The notes beneath the pieces are model-generated. The model was given only the letters and a program-made list of their open reading frames with translations. It was not told the origin of the DNA and did not search any database. Of a DNA stretch of 64,000 nucleotides, positions 57,517-64,000 are shown one piece after another (position 1 is the first letter of the stretch; each line of letters begins with the position of its first letter). The translations under genes and the position numbers were made by a program. This stretch comes from Imhoffiella purpurea (GTDB lineage: Bacteria; Pseudomonadota; Gammaproteobacteria; Chromatiales; Chromatiaceae). The stretch spans positions 42,304 through 106,303 of the forward strand of contig NZ_AONC01000037.1 in the NCBI RefSeq assembly GCF_000585215.1, read 5' to 3'.

Positions 57517-59673
57517 ATGAAGATCGCCGTCATCTACAACCGCGAGTCCCAGAAGGTCATCAACCTCTTCGGCATGCCCAATCGCGAGAAGTACGGTCTG
57601 GCCGCGATCCGGCGTATCCTCGACTCGCTCAAGCGCGGGGGACATCAGGCGATCGCGCTCGAGGGCGACAAGGACCTGATCGACAATCTCGAGGAGTTCA
57701 TGCCGCGCGCGCTCAAGGGCGAACGTCCCGGGATGGCCTTCAACCTCTCCTACGGCATCCAGGGCCAGGCCCGCTATACCCATGTCCCCGGCATCCTGGA
57801 GATGGTCGGCATCCCCTACGTCGGCTCCGGCCCGCTGGCCCACTCGCTCGCGCTAGACAAGGTCGTCGCCAAGATGCTGTTCGTCCAGAACGGGGTTCCG
57901 ACCCCGGAATTCGCGGTGCTGGACGCAACCGGATTCGAGATGCCCGACCTGCCCTTCCCGCTCATCGTCAAACCCAAGAACGAGGCGGTCTCCTTCGGCA
58001 TCCAGATCGTCAACGACGAGGCCGAGCTGCGCGCGGCCGCCGATGTCATCTTCGAGCAGTTCGACCAGGCGGTGCTCGCCGAACGCTACATCGACGGCAC
58101 CGAGATCAACGTCGGCCTGCTCGGCAACGGCGCGAGCCTGGAGACCTTCCCGCCCGCCGAGCTGATCTTCGGCGAGGGGGGACCGAACATCTATACGCTC
58201 GAGGACAAGAGGCGCCAGTCGGGCCGCGAGATCCAGGTGCGCTGTCCCGCCGGGATCGACGAGTCCAAGGCGCAGCAGGCGCGCCAAATCGCCATGCGCG
58301 CCTTCAACGTGCTCGGCTGCTACGACTGCGCCCGCGTCGACATGCGCATGGACGCGGACGGCAGGCTCTACGTGCTCGAGATCAACAGCCTGCCGAGCCT
58401 CGGCGAGCACGGTTCCTATGTCGCGGCGGCGGAGGCCGTCGGCCTGGACTTCGCCGCCCTCATCAACCGACTGGTCGAGGTGGCCGCCGCGCGCTATTTC
58501 GGCACCCCCGCCCCACCCGAGCTGGCACCCAAATCCAAAGATCCCAAGAGCCTCGTCTTCGCCTATCTCACCGAGCGGCGCGACCGCCTGGAGAAGCGCG
58601 TCGAGACTTGGACCGGGATCGGCAGCCGCACGGAGGACCCGGTCGGCATCCGCATGGCCGCGGACATGCTGGGCGAGACGCTGGACGAGATCGGACTGCG
58701 CCTGCAGCCGGCGCTCGGCGATCAGCGCGACGTCTGGACCTGGGAAACCCCGGCCGGTCTGGACGGAGGAACCCTGCTGATCGGTCACCTGGACGTCCCC
58801 GTCAACCCGATGCTGGGTCGGGCGCACTTCCATCGCGATCCCGAGTGGCTGTTCGGCGAGGGCGTCGGCTCCTCGCGCGCCCCGCTGGCCATGCTGGAAT
58901 ACAGCCTGCGCGCGCTGAGGACCGCCCGGCGTCTTTCCCGAATGCCCTTGGGCGTCGCCATCTATGCCGACGAGGGCCGCGACTGCGAGGAGAGTACCGA
59001 CATCCTCCAGCGCGCCTGCGCGCGCGCCGGCCGCGTACTGGTGCTCAACGCGGGCAACGAGGGCGAGCGGCTCATCACCGCGCGACGCGGTCAGCGCCGC
59101 TACCGGCTGCAGGTCGAGGGCAAATCGTTGCGTCTCGGCCAATCCGGACGCGCCGCCGAGGTCATGCGGGTGCTCTATGCCAAGCTCGAAGAGATCACGG
59201 CCCTGACCGACCGCAAGGCCCGAGTCGCGGTGTCTGCCGTCGACATCCGGCCCGAGGCATTTCCCATGCGCCTTCCCCACCGGGTTCAGGTGAGCCTGCA
59301 GGTGTCCTACCCGGATCTGGAACAGGCCCACGCGCTCGACCGAGCGATGCGGCACATCCTGCGCGGGGGCGGTGTCCACTGGGATCTGGCCCTGATCGCC
59401 GACCGCCCGCCCATGCACGAACGCCGCGCCAACACGGCGCTGGAGCACCGGCTGCAGAGGATCGCCGAACAGTGGGGCATCCCCCTCGGCAGCGAATCCT
59501 CGCTCTGGCCCTCGGTGGCCGGGCTGGTCCCGGATGCGGTGCCGGTCGTCTGCGGCGTCGGCCCGGTGGCGCGCGAGCTCTACACCGGCCGCGAATCGGT
59601 CTCGCGTATCAGCCTGGTCCAGCGTACATTGCTGCTGACCCAATTCCTGCTCGACGCCGGCCATGAGCGCTAG
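57517..59673 (+). CDS. ATP-grasp (D-Ala-D-Ala ligase-like) domain fused to M20 peptidase-like domain
   Basis: A 718-residue fusion. Residues 1-330 form an ATP-grasp ligase like Ddl: MKIAVIYNRESQKVINLFG, FPLIVKPKNEAVSFG, YDCARVDMRMDADGRLYVLE and INSLPSLGEHGSY. Residues 365-715 resemble an M20 zinc peptidase: LLIGHLDVPV (H424, D426) is kept, but the next metal ligands are altered: GVGSSRAPLA (449-458) lacks the Asp, and ADEGRDCEES (484-493) has DEG where DEE is expected. Peptidase activity is doubtful. It overlaps the GGT gene by 11 bases and starts a three-gene operon; GGAGG precedes the ATG. Confidence 0.85.
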   Translation: MKIAVIYNRESQKVINLFGMPNREKYGLAAIRRILDSLKRGGHQAIALEGDKDLIDNLEEFMPRALKGERPGMAFNLSYGIQGQARYTHVPGILEMVGIPYVGSGPLAHSLALDKVVAKMLFVQNGVPTPEFAVLDATGFEMPDLPFPLIVKPKNEAVSFGIQIVNDEAELRAAADVIFEQFDQAVLAERYIDGTEINVGLLGNGASLETFPPAELIFGEGGPNIYTLEDKRRQSGREIQVRCPAGIDESKAQQARQIAMRAFNVLGCYDCARVDMRMDADGRLYVLEINSLPSLGEHGSYVAAAEAVGLDFAALINRLVEVAAARYFGTPAPPELAPKSKDPKSLVFAYLTERRDRLEKRVETWTGIGSRTEDPVGIRMAADMLGETLDEIGLRLQPALGDQRDVWTWETPAGLDGGTLLIGHLDVPVNPMLGRAHFHRDPEWLFGEGVGSSRAPLAMLEYSLRALRTARRLSRMPLGVAIYADEGRDCEESTDILQRACARAGRVLVLNAGNEGERLITARRGQRRYRLQVEGKSLRLGQSGRAAEVMRVLYAKLEEITALTDRKARVAVSAVDIRPEAFPMRLPHRVQVSLQVSYPDLEQAHALDRAMRHILRGGGVHWDLALIADRPPMHERRANTALEHRLQRIAEQWGIPLGSESSLWPSVAGLVPDAVPVVCGVGPVARELYTGRESVSRISLVQRTLLLTQFLLDAGHER

Positions 59674-61288
59674 ACAGACCCGCAGCCCGCTCTACGAGGA
59701 CCTGCTCGATCCGGGAGACCGCCGCGTCGTCTATCCGCAGCGGGTCGGGGTCGCGGCCAAGGGGATGGTGTCCACCCAGCACTATCTGGCGACCGAGGCA
59801 GGTGTGGCCATGCTGGCATCCGGCGGCAACGCCGTGGACGCCGCCGTCGCCGCCGCCTTCGCCCTGGGCGTGGTCGAGCCGGCGGCCTCGGGGCTCGGCG
59901 GACAGACCATGATGCTGCTCAGCCTGGACGAGGCTGGGCGCAAGTTCTGCCTGGACGGCGCCACGCGAGCCCCGCACCGTACGCCCCCGGGCGAGCTGGA
60001 GCGTGCCGAGCAGCTGCGCGGGCATCGCGCGACCACGGTGCCCAGCACCCCGGCCGTGCTCGCCTACGCCCTCAAGCACTATGGCACCAAGTCGCTCGCC
60101 GAGGCCCTGGAACCGGCCATTGGGCTCGCCGAGCGCGGCTATCGCGTCTCGCCCCTGCAGCACCACCTGACCCGACGCGAGCTCAAGCACCTGCGGCTCT
60201 TTTCCGGGGGACACTTCTTCCTCAAGGCCGGGAAGACGCCCTATCCCATCGGCGCCCGCTTCCAGCAGCCGGTGCTGGCCGCCACCCTGCGCCGCCTGGC
60301 CGAGGCCGGCGTCGAGGATTTCTATCGCGGAGAGATCGCGGCCAAGATCCACGCCGACATGGTCCACAACGATGGACTGATCCGCGACGACGATCTCGCC
60401 CAGATCCCCTGGCCAACCGAGCGCCGGCCGCTCGCGACCCATTTCGGGCCGTCGCGCGTCTTCACCTTCGGACCGCCCGGTGCCGGCCGCACCCTGATCG
60501 AGGCGATCAACCTGCTGAGCCAGTTCCCCGAGGCCCAGCGCGATCCCGATTCGCCGCGCGGCGCCCTGCTGCTCGCCCACGTCATCCGCAAGGCCAACCT
60601 CGACCGGGCGGACCGCCCCGAGGACCCGGCCCTCTTCGCCCAGGAGCTGGAGCTCGGTGAGGACATCACCCATCTCGAATACGCCAAGCGCGTCGCCAAA
60701 CGCATCCGGACGCGCATCCGATCGAGCGGAGAGACCACCCATCTCTCGGTGATGGACGCGGCCGGCAACGCCGTCGGGCTGACCCAGTCCATCGAACGGG
60801 TCTACGGCTCCTTCGCCGCGAGCCCCGAGCTGGGATTCCTCTACAACAACTACATGAGCGCCTTCGAGTACCAGGACATCACACATCCCTACTATCTGCG
60901 CCCCAACGCCGTGCCCTGGGCCTCGGTCGCCCCGACCATCGTCTTTCGCGGTCCGCAGCCCTGGATGACCGTCGGCTCGCCGGGCTCCGAGCGCATCGTC
61001 TCGGCCATCCTCCAGGTCCTGCTGCGACTCGAGCGCGGCGCCACCCCCTTCGACGCCGTCGAGGCGCCCCGGCTGCACTGCTCGGTCAAGGGCAAGGTCT
61101 CGCTGGAAGGCACGCGCATGCGCGACGACATCCCGCGCCTGCTGCGCCGGCATGGCTTCGAGGTCGAGATGCGCGACCCCTATTCCTTCTATCTGGGCTG
61201 CGTGCAGCTGGTGCTGCGCGAGGACGGCGGCTTCGTGGGCGTCGCCGATCCGCGCCGCGACGGCTCGGCCGCGGGTCCCCCGGACTGA
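59663..61288 (+). CDS. gamma-glutamyltransferase-like Ntn hydrolase without signal peptide
   Basis: A 541-residue GGT: large-subunit region (ASGGNAVDAAVAAAFALGVV, EPAASGLGGQTMML), processing site and nucleophile T358 in GETTHLSVMDAAGNAVGLTQ, and glycine-rich GSPGSERIVSAILQ near the end. Autocleavage would yield about 38 and 20 kDa chains. Bacterial GGTs are usually secreted; this one starts in an unhydrophobic region and appears cytoplasmic. Overlaps the ligase fusion by 11 bases; the amidohydrolase gene starts 6 bases after its stop. Confidence 0.93.
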   Translation: MSARQTRSPLYEDLLDPGDRRVVYPQRVGVAAKGMVSTQHYLATEAGVAMLASGGNAVDAAVAAAFALGVVEPAASGLGGQTMMLLSLDEAGRKFCLDGATRAPHRTPPGELERAEQLRGHRATTVPSTPAVLAYALKHYGTKSLAEALEPAIGLAERGYRVSPLQHHLTRRELKHLRLFSGGHFFLKAGKTPYPIGARFQQPVLAATLRRLAEAGVEDFYRGEIAAKIHADMVHNDGLIRDDDLAQIPWPTERRPLATHFGPSRVFTFGPPGAGRTLIEAINLLSQFPEAQRDPDSPRGALLLAHVIRKANLDRADRPEDPALFAQELELGEDITHLEYAKRVAKRIRTRIRSSGETTHLSVMDAAGNAVGLTQSIERVYGSFAASPELGFLYNNYMSAFEYQDITHPYYLRPNAVPWASVAPTIVFRGPQPWMTVGSPGSERIVSAILQVLLRLERGATPFDAVEAPRLHCSVKGKVSLEGTRMRDDIPRLLRRHGFEVEMRDPYSFYLGCVQLVLREDGGFVGVADPRRDGSAAGPPD

Positions 61289-61294
61289 GCCGTC

Positions 61295-61999
61295 ATGGCC
61301 AGGTTACCCCTGCTGATCTCGGTTCCCCATGCAGGCCTGCGGATCCCGCCCGAGGTCGCCGCACTGAACCGCCTGACGGCCCGCGAGATCGCACATGACG
61401 GAGATGAGGGCGCCTGGGAGATCTACGCCCCCCTCAAGGATCATGTAGCGGCCTTCGCGACCAGCGACATCGCCCGCGCCTTCGTCGATCTGAACCGCGC
61501 CGAGGACGACATCCGCAAGGACGGCGTGGTCAAGACCCACACTTGCTGGGACGTGCCCATCTACTGCCACCCGCTGTCCGCGGAGCTGATCGAGACACTG
61601 CTGGCCCGCTATCACCGCCCCTATCACAAACGACTGACCGACCTGGCCGATTCCGGCGTCATCGCCGGTGTCGACTGTCACACCATGGCCGCCATAGCTC
61701 CGCCCGAGGCACCCGATCCCGGATGTCCGCGTCCAGCCGTCTGCATCGGCGACGCCAACGGCGCCTGCCCGCACGACTGGGCCATGGCACTGGCCGATTG
61801 CTTCCGCGAGACATTCGACGGCGAGGTCACCCTCAACCGCCCCTTCTCCGGCGGATTCATCACCCGCCATCACGCCAAGGAGATCCCCTGGATCCAGATC
61901 GAACTGAGCCGGGGCGGCAGCGCATCCTTCGAAATCAAGGGCGCTCAAGTGCTCCAGTCACTGTCCGCCTGGATTGCCAGAATCAGCCGACAAAGCTAG
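61295..61999 (+). CDS. N-formylglutamate amidohydrolase-like protein
   Basis: A 234-residue zinc amidohydrolase: ISVPHAGLRIPPEV with a metal histidine, FVDLNRAEDDIRKDG, HPLSAELIETLLARYHRPYH, GVDCHTMAAIAP and FITRHHAKEIPWIQIELSRG. The family hydrolyses N-formylglutamate or related N-acyl amides. No hut genes are nearby, so histidine degradation is not implied. Third gene of the ligase-GGT operon. Confidence 0.92.
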   Translation: MARLPLLISVPHAGLRIPPEVAALNRLTAREIAHDGDEGAWEIYAPLKDHVAAFATSDIARAFVDLNRAEDDIRKDGVVKTHTCWDVPIYCHPLSAELIETLLARYHRPYHKRLTDLADSGVIAGVDCHTMAAIAPPEAPDPGCPRPAVCIGDANGACPHDWAMALADCFRETFDGEVTLNRPFSGGFITRHHAKEIPWIQIELSRGGSASFEIKGAQVLQSLSAWIARISRQS

Positions 62000-62063
62000 T
62001 GCCAGCATTGAACGAGATTAGATCTCTTTGCGCCCTTCGCGCCTTTGCGGTTCCAATTCCAAT

Positions 62064-63176
62064 TCAGGCATCGTTCACCCCCTTGATGAGCGAAACCGCC
62101 TGATAGGGCAGCGCCGGATCCACCTGCCAGCGGACATCCTTCTCCCGCGCCAGCTCCAATAGATGGGCGACCTCCGGGGCCTCCGGATCGCGGATGAGGA
62201 TGCGTTCCGGCACCCGGCGCAGCAGAACGCGTGTAGCCTCGCCGATGCCGGGCTTGATGAAGTTTTCGTCGCGAATCCCGAAGGCGGCGCGAACAGCCTC
62301 GAGCATCGCCGTCGAGCGCGCCCGCGCCTTTGCCGGATCGACCGGCCGATCGTCAGGCGCATAGCCCTCGGCGATCAGTCTGCGCGCCTCGGCCAGCAAT
62401 TGCTCGATGAACCAGATCGAAAGGTCGGCGTCGGCGAACTCGCGATAGTAGACGCAGCCGTGGAAGTCGTCGGGCCCGATCCGCTCGTTGAGGATGGAGC
62501 GGCTGACGAGTCCCGACATGGTGGCGTTCAGGATGCTCGACGGAATCAGATAGTCGGCGTCCGAGGGGGCGACACCGACGCCGGCCAGATCGGTCAGGGC
62601 ATAGAGCGCCGGATCCAGTCGTACCCCATGATCGCGCTCGAAGTCTGCGAGCGCCCGGCGCAGCTCGCGCGCGATCACGCCCTTGCCGGTCCAGCCGTCG
62701 ACGAAGAGGACCCCGGCCGGATCGCGCCCGGCCCGCTCCAGGATATAGCGCAGGGCATTGCGGTCGATCCCGCGGTCGCGGATGATCGAGATCGAATAGT
62801 GCTCGGACGCGCGCCCGAAGTGCTCGCTCAGCACATGCTTGAGCGCCACCCCGACCGGTGTGCCGGCGCGTGCCAGCGAGACCAGGCTGATCTCGTCGGG
62901 ACGGCGCGCGGCGAGGATGGCCGCCAGATCGAGCACGCCACGGGCCATGGGCTCCAGCCCCATGGCGAGGGCGCGGTGGAAGACTTCCAGATAGCGTGCC
63001 GAGGGCAGCGATTCGCGGCTGAGCATCTCGCTGTAGTGACGCTGGCCGCTCTGAATGAGACGCTCCTTCTCGGCGACCTCGATGGGGTCGACGTCGATCG
63101 TCTTGAGCAGGAACTGGACGTCCTCGGGGCGATAGCTGCCCGAAAACGGCTCGTTCCACGATGTTTCGTTGGTCAT
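62064..63176 (-). CDS. StiP-type protein: PRTase-like domain with C-terminal PELOTA RNA-binding domain
   Basis: A 370-residue protein opening MTNETSWNEPFSGSYRPEDV then FLLKTIDVDPIEVAEKERLI. The phosphoribosyltransferase-like core shows SLARAGTPVGVALKHVL, YSISIIRDRGIDRNALRYIL and VLFVDGWTGKGVIARELRRA. The last 60 residues (RVPERILIRDPEAPEVAHLL) resemble a PELOTA domain. Such proteins are known from tellurite-resistance (Ter) associated biosynthetic modules; no Ter genes are adjacent here. Start ATG at 63176 gives the family N-terminus but has a weak ribosome binding site. Convergent with the ligase-GGT-amidohydrolase operon. Confidence 0.85.
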   Translation of the reverse strand: MTNETSWNEPFSGSYRPEDVQFLLKTIDVDPIEVAEKERLIQSGQRHYSEMLSRESLPSARYLEVFHRALAMGLEPMARGVLDLAAILAARRPDEISLVSLARAGTPVGVALKHVLSEHFGRASEHYSISIIRDRGIDRNALRYILERAGRDPAGVLFVDGWTGKGVIARELRRALADFERDHGVRLDPALYALTDLAGVGVAPSDADYLIPSSILNATMSGLVSRSILNERIGPDDFHGCVYYREFADADLSIWFIEQLLAEARRLIAEGYAPDDRPVDPAKARARSTAMLEAVRAAFGIRDENFIKPGIGEATRVLLRRVPERILIRDPEAPEVAHLLELAREKDVRWQVDPALPYQAVSLIKGVNDA

Positions 63177-63456
63177 GGGGATCGGGGTTCGTCTTCTGTG
63201 GCCGGGGGCCGCCACCCGTCGCCAATCCGGCCCCGAGCGGCGGCAAGGTCGTCCCTGATGCGATCGGGCATGATTCGATTCGGGTAGAGTCGCAGACCCG
63301 ACCATGTTCAATGGGGAAATCGACAATAAACCATGCCGGAGCGAAGTCAAAGCGGTCGGCCCTCGAACGAAACGAATGCCTCGTCGCCGATGTCGCGAGC
63401 GAGAGAAAGCCCCTCAGGAACGCCCGTCGATCAGATGTGACCTGCGACGGGGATCG

Positions 63457-64000
63457 CTACGACCAGACAATCGGTTCCGCGGCCGCATCGGCCGTTTCCG
63501 GAGGATTGTCCCGGATCGGCGCCGAGATCGGGCGAGTGCCGGCCATGGTCTGACCGGCACCATCGCCCGCCGGCTCGAGCCACCGAAGCAGGATGCCGTA
63601 CAATTCCTCAGGCTCCACCGGCTTGGCGACGAAATCGTTCATGCCCGCACCGATACAGGCCTGACGATCCTCGGCGAAGGCATTGGCGGTCATGGCCAGG
63701 ATGGGACGGTCACGCCAGCCGGGAAGGGCACGGATCGCCCGGGTAGCGGCCAGCCCGTCCATCCGCGGCATCTGCACATCCATCAGGATCAAGGCGTAAT
63801 CCCGGTTCCCGGCCTTCTCCATGGCCTCGACGCCATCCGCTGCCGTGTCCACCTCCAGCCCCACCTCCGTCAGAAGCTCGAGCGCCACCTCCCGGTTGAC
63901 AGGATTGTCCTCCGCTAGAAGGATCCGGCGACCGGCATGGCAGTTGCGCAAGACGGCCTCGACCCCCTTCGGGTGCTCATCGGCGGGGGGGGGGGCCTCC
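63457..64000 (-). CDS. C-terminal receiver of a hybrid sensor kinase, cut by window edge
   Basis: The frame is open to position 64000 and ends at 63457. Visible part: a short linker with a Pro run (APPPADEH), then a receiver domain starting [20 protein letters not shown] with [20 protein letters not shown] (acceptor Asp), [10 protein letters not shown] and [20 protein letters not shown]. The AEDNPVN motif and the linker are typical of the receiver that follows the HATPase in hybrid (BarA-like) kinases. An 11-G run (63985-63995) lies in the linker. Confidence 0.88.
   Translation of the reverse strand, partial: EAPPPADEHPKGVEAVLRNCHAGRRILLAEDNPVNREVALELLTEVGLEVDTAADGVEAMEKAGNRDYALILMDVQMPRMDGLAATRAIRALPGWRDRPILAMTANAFAEDRQACIGAGMNDFVAKPVEPEELYGILLRWLEPAGDGAGQTMAGTRPISAPIRDNPPETADAAAEPIVWS

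Noticed and set aside
57315..59666. A 783-codon open frame over the ligase-peptidase gene
   Set aside because: Shadow frame with Arg/Pro/Gly/Ala-rich translation; the overlapping frame encodes recognisable ATP-grasp and M20-like domains.
61295..61999. Assignment of the amidohydrolase to histidine degradation (hutG)
   Set aside because: No hut genes are nearby, and the operon context points to another substrate.

Overview
The window is GC-rich, densely coded chromosome of a gammaproteobacterium. The gene set (rpoE-rseABC-mucD, the rnc-era-recO-pdxJ superoperon with a DUF4845 gene, leuCDB, purT, a Pil-Chp twitching system, chemoreceptors, a GlgC homologue) fits the Chromatiales / purple sulfur bacteria best. 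That placement is inferred from gene content only; no photosynthesis, rRNA or CRISPR locus is present. Both window edges cut genes: leuB at the left, a hybrid sensor kinase at the right.

Layout. 1-4.5 kb: leuC-leuD-small ORF-leuB with a readable sigma70 promoter, then serS. 4.7-18.3 kb: a long co-directional minus-strand block running from rpoE through rseA, rseB, rseC, mucD, lepA, lepB, DUF4845, rnc, era, recO and pdxJ to a GlgC homologue whose catalytic residues are lost, a COG2231-type endonuclease III relative and a methyltransferase. rpoE has a well-spaced sigmaE-type promoter. 18.5-31 kb: nadB; a Pat-type lysine acetyltransferase divergent from a histone-deacetylase-like gene; photolyase; tcdA-tatD; a NYN-domain gene; DUF2058; Skp; small genes. 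31-39.4 kb: a DUF349 coiled-coil protein, Usp, a dienelactone hydrolase, a small MITE-like repeat, a GlcG-like protein, ispG, a NUDIX gene and mazG. 39.5-41.6 kb: two identical tRNA-Arg(ACG) genes with promoter and terminator, a membrane-anchored TIR protein and a minimal flagellin. 41.7-51.5 kb: purT and the most interesting locus.

Most interesting locus (51534 down to 43056, minus strand): pilG-like, pilH, pilI, pilJ and chpA are followed without a real gap by a secreted Yx[FWY]xxD-motif protein and then, overlapping by ATGA, a 254-residue microbial rhodopsin. The rhodopsin keeps the retinal lysine (K230) and the helix-G aspartate (D226). It has Tyr where proteorhodopsin has its proton acceptor and Met where it has its donor, so it should not pump protons in the usual way. 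Position and residues together suggest a sensory rhodopsin wired to the twitching (type IV pilus) chemosensory pathway.

Right end (51.8-64 kb): an EnvZ/OmpR-type two-component pair, a secreted protein of unknown function and a dCache chemoreceptor. Next comes a tight three-gene cassette: an ATP-grasp (D-Ala ligase-like) domain fused to a degenerate M20 peptidase-like domain, a gamma-glutamyltransferase without a signal peptide, and an N-formylglutamate amidohydrolase-like protein. It lies convergent to a StiP-type PRTase/PELOTA protein, and the window ends in the receiver end of a hybrid kinase with an 11-G run.
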